Below, in pieces: positions 23,456 to 35,200 of a DNA stretch of 64,000 bases. Each line of letters starts with the position of its first letter. Position 1 is the first letter of the stretch. Source of the stretch: Onchidella celtica (Eukaryota > Mollusca > Gastropoda > Systellommatophora > Onchidiidae). The DNA lies in NCBI GenBank assembly GCA_963931925.1, contig OZ007567.1, positions 78,418,686 to 78,482,685 on the forward strand. The letters run 5' to 3'. Position numbers and translations under genes: made by a program. The notes beneath the pieces were generated by a model that worked only from the letters and a program-made list of their open reading frames with translations, ran no database searches and was not told the DNA's origin.

Positions 23456-25223
23456 GAATAACACTTGATGGGAGTCTATTTCAATATCCCCGACAAGAGT
23501 TGTTGGTAGGCTACTTGGTAGATACCTTCCATCGTTCGCGCGGGCAGATGTTATGAGCGTGTTAAACCACTCCCGGTTCTCAGCATCTAGCTTGTATTAT
23601 TTAATATGCCACCATATTTCTCCATGGCTATTAAAAAACTTTTAAAAATAATATCCAGTGAATTTTATGTCTGAACATCGAATCTCAACATTTCATGAGT
23701 CTCAAAACAATCCATTTTGCAAGGATCACAGACATGACTTCAGGAAACAAATAATTTCGTGGGTGTTGGGCAAACTCTTGAATGCACATGGGATAATATG
23801 TGAATAAACCACAAGCTCGTGGCTTTTCACCGTATAATTTATCATTCTTGGTCATCTAAACTGATAAAATCGCTGTTTGCCAGCAGTGAGAATGTGTTGT
23901 GTGTTCATCCAATCAGTGATGAGATAATAAAATATACTAAGCCGCATAAGTCTTGCAACAAACATGTAAACGGCTGTAACTTTTGAACCGCTGCAGATAA
24001 CTGGATGAAATACAGTCTTGACATCTTTAATTCAAGTTCTGCTGATCCCATAAATGAAAGACCTTGTTGTTTGAATGGATATCAAAATCATTCGACAAAT
24101 GAAAGATTTTTATTTCACGGAAACACTATTTATTTCATAAAAAAAAATATTCGAATTAACCTGAACTAACCCGTTGGAAGTTTCAGCCGTTTAAAATGGT
24201 TGGAAGGAAGACATGGAGCATATTATACAAACCGAGGTATGGGTCCAGATTTGAACAGTGCATCGCTACCGGATAGCACTGGGATAGATTTGATCATCTT
24301 CAGGACCATAAGTGAAGATCCCGCTTGATTATACAATGGTCGATACGGTGTTCAGTGCAGCAGTCAAGATCCTGTCTCACTGTGACAACGTTGTTAAGTC
24401 ACGTACCAGGATAGCGCAACACTACAGGCCCCAGACAGATGAGGTTCTTAATGGGAGTACAAGGATAATGTCAGGACCCCAGGCTGTAAAGAGCATTTAG
24501 ATGTAACATGATTGAGGCAAGGACAAGCCTGACCTTGTGCCTAACGGCCGATCCAGACCCTTCCAAATGTCCCAGTCTCTCATCTAACCGGTTTTTTATT
24601 CCGTTGTTTGGGCCCCAGCGTAACGAATGGGATTTCGACTTTCACAAATTTCCGATGACGTTCACTTTTCCCCCATGAATATGTATACTGCTCTTCACCA
24701 GCATCCCCTCACTTGTCCAGCTTAAAGGTCTGACAAGAATTAAGTTTGAAAAATGGACAAAAATGTCAAAATTCTCAACAGCAACAACAACAAAAAATGA
24801 TAAAAACTTATAAGAGAAAACACTGACCTTATATTTCATTCTAATAGAGGACGCACGATGGCAGCAAAATTCTCACAGGAAAAACAGATAAGCTCACTAT
24901 CCCTTAGGATTTTGTTTGAATCTATAATGTCCAACTTCTGAGGGTTAAAGGCATAATTCACGATGAAAAACAGCTCTAAGTTTGGTCTCTCCGAGATTTT
25001 GTCGTGTGCTGCCGCTAAAAATTACTGGCCCAATTGAATAACAATGCAACTATCTGCTACTTGCTATGTCAACTGTTTTGTACACCGCGGAATGAGATCC
25101 AGTAACTAACTGCAGTCAGGTGGAAGATGAAAGATATGAAACAACTATTTGCCAGACTGGTCGGAAAGATTTCGGACCATGATGAAAGGTAATCAAAATT
25201 ATCATGCAAAACCACGGTGACAC
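23456..25223. other. Unassigned DNA
   Basis: No recognised gene or repeat. Short frames (62-65 codons) carry no motif. Confidence 0.4.
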
Positions 25224-25868
25224 TTTCATTTCAAATCAACGTATCGTCAACACCGATTGATATACTATATGCATAATTATTATGACGGTTTTCTTGACTC
25301 CAATTGCCATGAGACGTAATCTTTGAATACTGCTACTGATCGGTCATCTGCAGTTTTATCTACGTTCAAATAGCACATTAGCAAATACTTTTCCAGCCTT
25401 TGCAAGAATGTATCTTTACTACCTGATGTCACCAGCTATGAGTTGAAGTTAAGTGGCAGCTAAAAAGTTATACAAACGCTTAACATACATATAAGATTAA
25501 ATTACGAATTTCTGCAAGACACGCACGGCTCAGAACTCACAATTGGGAAGAGACTTCGAATGTACTTAATACTGTTAAATCGTCTCTTGCCTCAGACGCC
25601 ATATTTCATTTTAGATCTGATGTAGAGAACACCCAGATTCATGACGTGGGTGTGGTCCCCCCCACAAGTGTGCAAGAAAGTCGAAGCCCACGACGTTTGT
25701 TTCGACGTAGATCAAAACTGCAGATGACCGATCAGTAACAGTTTTCAAAGACGTTCTCAAATAACACTGTTTAACGGCACATGGCAATTCGAGTCAAGAA
25801 AACCATCATAATAATAATGTTGCATGGTATATCAAACGGTCTTAACGATACGTTGAGTTGAAATGAAA
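25224..25868. repeat. Foldback structure with about 140-160-bp arms
   Basis: Arm 1 (25224-25364) is the inverted partner of arm 2 (25706-25868). Shared blocks are caacgtatcgt, ttattatga, ggttttcttgactc, aattgccatg and actgatcggtcatctgcag. The spacer is about 340 bp, and arm 2 carries about 20 extra bases. It could be a foldback or MITE-like element, or two head-to-head copies of one repeat. Confidence 0.82.
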
Positions 25869-25943
25869 TTATAACCTTGGTCTGGGTGTGCTCCGGCCCC
25901 CCAAAAGTGTGCAAGAAAGTCGTAGGCCACAACGCTTGTTTGA
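25641..25943. repeat. Direct repeat pair bracketing foldback arm 2
   Basis: About 60 bp around aagtgtgcaagaaagtcg and ttgttt occurs at 25641-25705 and again at 25879-25943. The copies sit immediately left and right of arm 2. The shared ggtgtg and cccccc stretches extend the match. Confidence 0.8.
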
Positions 25944-26350
25944 CCGGATTCTCTAACCCTGTCGATCTCTAGCAGTTCCATTCTCCCAAGCAGGAGTTTC
26001 ATTATTATTTTTTTTTCAAGCCAATGCGTGAAACAAGGAAGGTATGACCCCAACAGGCACCACCAATTAATCTAGAGGTACTGCCCGTCACTAAGACAGT
26101 GACGTTTGGAAACTGAAACGCCTGTATCTTTCTTGAGTCCTTTATTACCTCTCTCGTCTAGTCCAAGCAGGAATTTTCTGCTGGCCAAGTAGAGAGAATT
26201 ACCATCAAGTAGGAAAGATGGTTGGAGCTGGCCCCAACGCCGAAAGGATGTATCTCATTTTTTTTTTTATTCGGGGAGACGGTGGGGGGGGGGGGGTAGG
26301 AAGGGGTTAAAATCACATTTAAAAAAATATTATTTGACAAACATATTATG

Positions 26351-26446
26351 TGAAAATGACCGAACTGTAAAGCAAATGTCACCGTGACACGTGTCTAGAA
26401 TACCGATACATAATTAGTTCCATTTGCTGTAGTTCAGATGTTAGTT
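26351..26446. repeat. Inverted repeat I, left copy
   Basis: About 95 bp matches the reverse complement of 27442-27540 with few differences. Shared core: accgtgacacgtgtctagaa and ttccatttgctgtagttcag. The two arms enclose about 1 kb that contains a family B MITE. Confidence 0.85.
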
Positions 26447-26455
26447 CTTGTTATT

Positions 26456-26769
26456 CGACCTCATTTCCTTTTTGTTTTATTATCTCCATTTTCTGAAAAA
26501 AAACAAAACAACAACAACAACAGACAAACAAACAAAACAAAACGAAAAAAAAAACTAGAGATCTTGTGGTATGTAGAAGAGGCGTACAAATCTATACTTT
26601 GTCATTTGTTTAAAATGCATGTGGCACTTATCAAGCTGTTTCACAGGGACCACAGTTATGATTTATTCCAGCTCCTATCATATTAATTCTAACGTCGCAA
26701 ACGTCTTAATGTCGAATTTCTCAGTATGTGCAAAAGGTGAAGTTGGAATAAACAAGAAGTAAGGTCGTG
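26456..26769. mobile_element. Family B MITE, copy 3
   Basis: Left end cgacctcatttcctttttg; right end reversed cacgaccttacttcttgttt. Family B blocks are recognisable throughout. An A-rich insertion (aacaacaacaacag type) of about 50 bp lies near 26500-26555. It has the same orientation as copy 1 and lies inside inverted repeat I. Confidence 0.8.
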
Positions 26770-27441
26770 ATATACAATTCGCTGTGCACGATATGCCGAT
26801 GTGTTTTATTTTTAAAAGGCGTGACACTGGAAAACCAACTCTCTGCTGACACTTCTACCACAGGTTACATATTATCTTCAATGTAATTGTCAGACTGATT
26901 AACTGATTGTTTAGACAATCGGTTGATTTCTCTGGTGGGTGACGTCAGATAAGGGAATGAAGTGGTGCTATGGTGCTTAATAGGAAAGTATAACAAAATT
27001 CTAACATAACTGTCTGTCAGCCATGGCAAACCATAATAATTTCCTCGAAATTAACACAGCTAAACCTGAAAGACAGAGAGAGATTGATAGAGGAAAAGAA
27101 AAACAGGAAAGATAAGGAGAACAAGGAAGGAAACATAATGGACCAAAAAATCACAGAAAAGACAGGAGAAAAGTAATATCAGCCAACATGATAAGTAAAC
27201 TGAAACTACACTATCGCAAAGGATGACATCGTGTGTCTCAACAAGCTGGTGCTCACGGCGAGGGAGAAAATACAAAATTGGTCCCAGTCAGCTTCCATCG
27301 ATGACACATCATCTATTCATGGTCGGTGCGTGAAAGTGCGTGAAAGTGTTCCCGTGTGTGCTCTCATGGCTACAGTGACTAGCGGAAATGATTGGTTCTG
27401 GTGCGTAATCAAAAAGATGAGTATCTCCTTCTGGCAAGAAC

Positions 27442-27540
27442 AGGAAATGACATCTGAACTACAGCAAATGGAACTAATTTTGTATCGGTATTCTAGACAC
27501 GTGTCACGGTGTCATTTGCTTTATAGCTGGGTCATTTTCA
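27442..27540. repeat. Inverted repeat I, right copy
   Basis: Inverted partner of 26351-26446. It overlaps a 146-codon plus frame (27231-27671) that has no recognisable domain and is probably chance. Confidence 0.85.
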
Positions 27541-28489
27541 ATTACGTGGCAGGAGGACCGAAGACATGTCCATGGATGAGAGATCTGATGGAACATGTGT
27601 GTTGTGTTGAAGTCTTCATTTTCGGAGCGTCTCTGACCTTTGCATTTACGCCTCTCTTTTTCTTGTTTTAATTTTTCTTCTTCTTACTTGATTGTTGATG
27701 TTTTTTTTTCTTCTTGGCTTTCCTAGCCCTCAATAGGACTCCCTTGTGGGTTGGCTTTCCTTGCCTTGGCCTTCTTTCCTTCCTTCTTTCTTCAAATAGA
27801 ACATAATGGAACATGCCCGATTTTGTTTCAAAGAGTGACTGTGAATTTTAGAATTGGTCATAGCTTGGTAGACTTCAGGTACCAGCACCGAAGTTCTGTT
27901 GGATGAAAATTGGTCTGGGATGTTAATGAGAATCAAAGAAAAGATAATATAATCTATTTCATGAGTCCGACAGATAACAGATTAAATTCGTAGTTTAGAA
28001 GCCATGAAGAAACAGGACGACAAGCTATATCAGGATACGTGTAGGAAATTGGAAATACAAAAGTTTCCTTGATTTCAAGATTTTAGGTTTGGAGACGTCT
28101 TGAGTGATGGCTACGGTACTCTTAATCCTGAAACACTATGCTTATCTAATTCAGTTAGTGTCTTTCGTAAACTATGATCTCCCTGGTGGCCTCTACAGCT
28201 ATCTTATCGCCGCTTGTGGTTGTAGCTTTCCCGAAAGAAACGTCCGTGTTGCTGACTTAGTGATCTTTGACTGGCAGTTGGAGACACATAATTTTCAGTT
28301 TGCTTAAAATTGTAAGTGTAGAGTTTGAATCTGACTATGGAGAAATCACGTCGACCCGGTAACGATAACATTGTGCTAGGAAGAAGCAAGACGAGAGACA
28401 AAACATAACATAGAATGATATCGATAGGACAGAAGGAGATCCTGCCAGAAGCGCCCTGTAGGAGTAGAAACTTTAGACTTGTATTACAT
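27541..28489. other. Unassigned DNA
   Basis: TTC-rich stretch near 27660-27790; otherwise no recognised element or gene. Confidence 0.4.
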
Positions 28490-28680
28490 AACGAAGAGAT
28501 CTCTCACTCCTAATTTTATTATGTATAAGTGTCATTCCAATCGGTTAAAAACTTTTCGAGATATGTGTTTGTGACGGAATGTGTTATGAGTTTTAGCCCT
28601 ATTGCCGATCAAACTTCAATCCTCATTTTCCCGAAAAAGCAACAATGCACATACAACAATGTGGCAAATACCGGACAATA
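28490..28680 (+). repeat. Dispersed repeat H, copy 2
   Basis: Plus-strand counterpart of 11500-11685. It shares tctctcactc, gtcattc, cggttaaaaacttttcgag and gcacatacaa. Confidence 0.75.
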
Positions 28681-30577
28681 ACACTTCCCTTGTATCTTGA
28701 GAAGACACTTTCACACCAGTAACACCCATTTCAGAACGTGAATTCACTGAAATCTGCTGATTTTCTTCTTTATTTCGAAAGTAAATGATATTGCTGAGTT
28801 AGGTTCCTGATCTATCAACATCCATGGTAGCATTCTCATGACAAACAGAAAAAAATAAGAGAAAAGTTCGCGCTGAGGAACTTGCTAAAAATCGAGAGTA
28901 AAACGCACATTAGATGTTAAAATGCGCTACTCGGGAAACTTCGCAGCCGCGTATGACGAATGCAGGACGCAATGAAACCATAAAAGATAGATTTACCTTG
29001 AAGTTGAAGCCAACACCTGTGAATTTCAGCGCTCCCTTTTTAACATTGAAACCGCAACGTTCTAAAAGAGAAACCACGAAATGCATCACTCAAGTTTGCA
29101 ACATCAACTTGCACGCAGAAACACAGCTGGACCCATGTTTTCCCCGCCTTTTCAATACATTAAAATACCACAGGAGCATTTAAGCAACATCGAAGGTGTT
29201 TGCAGTTTGAAAAACGCGACTGTGTACACTTTCTGTGCTGAAATATCATCTACTTAAAAAATTTCCAGTAGGCCCAGCAGAATAAAAATATGTATAATCT
29301 TAAGAATACTAGGGCATATTGCCCCATTCTGTTTGCAAAATGTTTGCAACATATTGAAAACTATGATAACATGGCCAACTGATATAACAATACTGAAAGG
29401 AAAAACACAGCTGTTCCACAAAACAGATTGCACAGAGTGGGGATAAGATATATCGGGTTCAAAGAGATTTTCCGAACATGGGCGACTGAACATGGAATAG
29501 AGTAATGAATAACTATCCACATGTTTAAATACTTTGAAAAGAAGTGGCAGCTACGAAAACATTAAAGTTGTATAGTTTGAATGATCCTGGGCATGTTTGT
29601 GAATTCAGCATCTCTTCCTGTCTATATGGAAGCGGAGGCAAGGCAAACTTTTTTTTATTTTTAATCTACTCGTCAGGAGGTTAAAATTCTATTTACGCTT
29701 CAAATCTTGTTTTCCATCTATTAATGTGATTAGCTGTCGGTTTAGGCGTGTTTACGTCCAGATATTGTCAATTCATCAACAGAAGAGAAAGCCATGGAAA
29801 CAGACGAGCAGATTAGTTAAAGCAACAGAAACACAACAACATTAAAGAGGATGGTTATGAGAACGCAGGAATAAACATGGCACTAAATACTATGTATTAC
29901 CGTATAAAAAATATATATTTTAAAACGTTGAAAAGATTACGAGAGCTTGTTAGTGAGACATTCGGAGATATCAGCCGCATAATGTTATTTTAAAAAAAAC
30001 CACAACCGCAGGATGTTGGTGAAATCGTTCAGCATGATAGAAATATGTTCAATAAGTGGATGCAAAAAGCAGAAAAATGTCAGGGTGACATTAACGGCAC
30101 GCCGTCTTAGAACCACGCCGAGGAAGCTAAACTATGGCTCCTACAGGCATTACAAATGATCAGAGAATGAAATCGATCTGCTATCGATCCCATCTCGTTC
30201 CAAATTCTCAATTTAAATTACAGAAAGAAGGCTGTGAATTTAAATGCTGTTGGCTCTTTTAGTGTCAGATTCTTTCTCGTGGCAACCTATGTGTGTTTGG
30301 TGCAATTAAGAGATTTGATCAGATTCTCATCTTATAAATTAAAACAGTCTAGTTTACATAGGAGGGAAAAGATTAACGTGGTCGACAGACAGGGTGATCC
30401 ATTTCAGTGACAGTTGCAGTGATTGAGTCTTCTTTCTCTAGGACAAACAGTGCTGGAGTCATGGAGAATTGAGACCGCCAGATTTAAGATGTGAGATGGA
30501 ACTGAGCGGTTTTAGTCTTTTAAAATGTAAATGAAATAGAATAATATTTAAATGATACTGATACAGGCCTCAGAAGG
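28681..30577. other. Unassigned DNA
   Basis: No recognised genes. An 89-codon plus frame (28914-29183) and an 88-codon minus frame (29254-29520) have no motif I can name. Confidence 0.4.
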
Positions 30578-30733
30578 AACAAAGAGAAAGAAAGAAAGAA
30601 TGAAGGGGAGAGATAAAGAGAGGAGAGGGAGAAAGAGAGATAGAGAAAGAAAGAAAGAAACAGAGAGAGGGGGAAGGGGGGAGGGGGGGGGGAGAAAAAG
30701 ACTGAGCAAAAGAGAGAAAAAGAGAGACAAAGC
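30578..30733. repeat. GA-rich purine tract with G run
   Basis: Imperfect gaaa, gaga and gggga units, about 150 bp, including a 9-10-base G run. Frames of 60-62 codons across it are artefacts. Confidence 0.9.
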
Positions 30734-32088
30734 GATTTGAACTAGGAATTATAGGCCTGTTTTGTCAGTAAAGGCGACGAAGGGATAAGAAAATAATGGT
30801 TACTCATTGCCGCCATACTTCTCTGATCTTCCTTTCTGTTCTACGTCATTCACCCCTGTTTTTCTTGTTCTTTTTCCCTTCGTCACCATTTTCTTCCTGC
30901 TCTCCATGGCCTTGGCTGTCATAGTACAATGCATGCCCGTGCCCTAAATATTAGAGAATTGGAATTATCTTAAACTGAATACGGTGCAGCTAACGGAAGT
31001 CTGTCTGATGAAAAATTTCCACATCTACAATCACCTGCATTCTGAAAGATCAATGTTTCTCTTCCAAACCTTCCCCTTGAGCGGGTTTGTGGAAAAACCT
31101 TCCAGGGGTGATAATCTGTGGAACGCCCGTCGGTGTGTTTGGAGTTAGAAAGAAGCCAGTATCTCATGCAGACATCGGGGGAAAAATTTGTTTCAAATTA
31201 ATTGATATGAAAAGATAGTGGGGGCGTTTGCAGGCGCAGTGAAAACATGAGGCGAGCCATTTGATGGAACCACTCCGTTTTATCAAAATAGAGAAGAAAG
31301 GGCGTAAAGAGGAACAGTAATACGATAGGAGGGAGTGAGGATGATCTCTGTTCCAGTTTATCCAATCTACGAATAGAGCACGAAACTACAGCTGACAGAT
31401 AATGAGGAGAGAACAGGTGCAGGTGTGTTTTTTGTGCTTCTGTGCGCATGTAAATTGACATGTGAGTGTCACGGGAATGATTTGACTTGATTTGCGCAGT
31501 TTGCTGGAAGCGGCCTGTGTCAGTCAGGCCAGTAGACGAGACACACAGAATGTGTTGGTGGCTTGGTGTCTTAGTGTGGGTCAGTCACAAAGTCTGAAAT
31601 AATGAATACTAGCTGGACCGTTGACTCGGAGAAAACACAAATATAATTATGATATCCAAATTTGATATTTAAACAGCAATGTGTAAAAAGTGATGAAAAG
31701 TGAAACTTCCTTTCACACTTTCGATTCTACTCAAACGAAAATGTGTCTCCTCTTTCGCAGCTCAAAACAATCGTAAATAAATAATATTATAAAAGACTAA
31801 ATTTTGTCCAAAGTGGGCGTATCCACGTAAGTTATCTTCCAAAATTGTAGCGGGATATCAAATTCCATAATTTTGGTCGCATAGCCACGAAGTTTTAGTT
31901 GCTTATTATGTTCACCATATAGCTCCATTATAATATGATTAATTTAGTTATTATGATATTAATATCTAAATGACCCAGAGTAATTTTAGAATACGCAATA
32001 ATCCAAATCCAAGACCAATAAGTCATTTACCAGAATGTATACTAATTACTTCTTAGGCAAATAAATAACAGCAAAGATTGAAATTACG
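30734..32088. other. Unassigned DNA
   Basis: Several 65-87-codon minus frames without recognisable features. No repeat shared with other parts of the window. Confidence 0.4.
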
Positions 32089-32089
32089 G

Positions 32090-32264
32090 CCTGGCGCGCA
32101 GTAGTCGATTTTGACCTGCCAGTTAATTGGTTGGTGACCTCAGGGCATTAGAATTTCAGTGAGACCTGGGGCACCAGCCAACTTGTTGGAATTCATTCAA
32201 ACTCAGTGTCTTTACGTCACACTCCAACTGGTTGGCCGACCAAAATTGGCTAGTGCGCGCAGGG
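32090..32264. mobile_element. Family E MITE, copy 1
   Basis: Inverted ends: left gcgcgcagtagtcgattttg, right reversed gcgcgcactagccaattttg. About 175 bp, no coding capacity. A second copy with the same end pattern is at 48.05 kb. No exact target duplication seen. Confidence 0.78.
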
Positions 32265-35200
32265 GCTACAGAGGTTATTTACGATCTCTGCATTGGCCTG
32301 CTGCTGCGCTCAAAACCGTTTCACAGGTTTTTCTCTCTACATTTCACATTCAAGCCGCCTTCTTTTCCTCATACTGCAACATACACAACGTTAAGATTCT
32401 GGATTGATTTTTTTTTTTTGTCCTTCTTTTCTATTTTATATTTTTTGCTGTATTTATCTGCACAACTGCTTTCTACTTCTTTGCCCTCCACCCCTGATCT
32501 ATTGAGGGGGTTATAATTGGAATGGATCGAAGTGGCATTTGAGGAAAAAAGCAAAAAAAAAAAAAAATCATTTCGATATAAACCAATGGAATTAATGAAT
32601 GTTTGCATTACTGAGATCAACTATTGAAGTAAATCATTACAATATTAAATTCGATTTATTTACACCGAAGTGATTTTTTGTTTTTTTGTTTTTCTTTCTC
32701 AAAAGCAGTCAAAGGACACCTATACCCCTTCAATTCTAAACCCCTCCATTGTTCTCATCCGTGCAGAAAGAGGTCGTTAAATCTGTATTTACTTGTGTTT
32801 GATGGGACCCGTTCAGGCTGTTCCTTTCTTTTCTCTCCATGCCGTCCTAAAATTTGTCTGAAATGTAATTCCACTTTCTTCTGTTGCACTTCGAAGAGCG
32901 GCCAGTCTGTACACAATATCCGTGTTGTCTGAGATCCCACTTTATGTCACATTCCCCATCAAGTAGACATGGCAATCGTTTCGCTGGGTGAACCCGTTCG
33001 TCTCCAACATGACAGCCTAAAGAAATGCTCAATTCCCTTTGCCCATCATCATGGCATGAAAACTGCACAATGGAGCAGAAACCTTGAGACAGACAGAGGT
33101 TTTCTTTGGAGAGACAAAAATCACAGTCTGGGGACCCGAACATACAATGGCAAAAAGAAAAAGAAAACACACTTTTTGTATTGTTTTCTGGCAACCCTTG
33201 TGTGTCCTCGTCCACAGCTGGATTGTTATTGGGTCTCATATGATTTAAGGACACACAAAGAAATGAGAAAAATTGTCCCGAGTTGTCCTGTTTTGCAAGT
33301 TCAATGAATATGTCTAATGTCCAGACATGTGCAGGCATTTTTTGTTTTTGGTCTAACATGAATGATAAAGAGACGAGGTTAAACAAATAATAAAATAATT
33401 AATGCGCCGGGTTATTCATGTCATATTGTCCATCTTAATTAATGGAAGAATGTGGTGGACAGGAGGAAACGTCTCCTTCACCAGCGGAGATTTGTCTAAG
33501 AACTAACCCGTCCACACGGTGCAAGATTGCAAGACGTTGCTCTGAAATAACTGTGAAAGATCAAGAACATTTTCCTGTGTACTTTGTAAGTATGTTGCTG
33601 TTGTTTTCTTTCTTGAAAGATCTTCTATTCCAAACTTCATCTTTGAGTTCAGTCACCGTGGTATTAAGTCGGCCTACGAGTTTTACAAATGATTTCATCA
33701 TTTTATAGCACTATGACCTTGCTCTGAAGAAGAAAAAACGTAATATTTAACTATATTTGAACATGTATGGATAAATGAGGATTTTTTTTTACAGCAAGAC
33801 GTGAGACGAATGTTGAGGCCAGACAATGTGAAACATCCTTTAAACAATCAACAACGCTAGCATTCATTAATGGTTCAGTGGGTGGTGTGAAAAAAAAAAA
33901 AAAGAAACATGAGGTTTACAAAGCGAAGCAGAATGCAAAGAGGAGCAGACAAGAGGCAAAGCTGTTGACAGCGAACAAAGAAATATGCGTCGAGGGTTAT
34001 AAATCAGAATGATGGTGTTATGTCCAGTTTTATTCATTGCCCTTAAAAACCCGTGGATATCCAAGACACAAGGTGTGTGACTCTATTTCATAACCCAATA
34101 AAATTATTCATGTGAAGGTGTTGAAGATATTGCAATTATTTGAATTTTCATAAAAATTACACATTTCAAACTCGTTTTTCTCCGTTTGACTATTTTGGAA
34201 ATACAACATTCTGGTTGCCAACCCTCGATATACTCCTCCCGCCAGAGGTAGATGTTGTGTGTCGAATAGGACGGTTGTACAACGTTCGTAATAATTCAGC
34301 TAAACCCTCTCACTAAGAAACAGTTCAGAAATTTGCGCATTTTGTGAATCATTCATCGGTCACACCTAACTGTATGCTCTTAGTCTTATATAGCCACGAA
34401 CATTTGCAAACAACTTCTGGCAAGATCTCTGCCGTAGTTTTCGAGTCAATTCATTATATGGGGTCTTCTAGTATTTCTATAACGTAGAAGTCACTACAGA
34501 GTTTCAATTTTAGACTGCAGATCTATACATTCCAACTAGATGCGGCCACAGGTGTGGATACAAGAAGATATATACAAACACACCCACTCCAATTTCCACC
34601 ACCCGTCACTGTAAATCCACAAACTGTGAATTGATAACTCACACGTAAAGAGGCAGCAAATGAACTCTATTTGCTGTGTCCCCTAAACCCTGTCCTTAAT
34701 ATCTCCAAGCGCATGAATGCCTGGCTGGATGTCTTCGTGTTGACAGAATCTGTATGCATTTCCATGTGACAAAAGCTTCCATCTGTAGAATTACATGCAC
34801 ATGCATAAAACGCAAGTGAGAAAAATTGGTAATAAAGAACATGCATAGGAGAAAGAAAGAAAGTGTCAGAATCCAACTGGCATATGAACGCTTATTTTCC
34901 TCCTTTAATCATCAGTGGACTAGCTGAGCAATGTTATGAGTAGTGGAAAGCCTGACAATGGTTAATCATGCGAGAAATGAGGAAGTCAATAATGAAGAAT
35001 CATGTAGAGATATTATGTAGCCAAGGGATGTCAGTAATCAATTATAACAGGACACATTGATTTCGACGTCCAGACATGCAGTTGTAGAAATTGGTTAATG
35101 AGATTTACCAGCTGCGGTGTTCACATTACTGAGGTTGTCCACACCAGTTCACACATAACGGATGACACTTCTTGAGGTCCCATTTTTGCACTGGTCTTGC

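Noticed and set aside
27231-27671. 146-codon plus frame
   Set aside because: No domain or splice context; it runs through an inverted-repeat arm, and frames of this length are expected by chance a few times in 64 kb.
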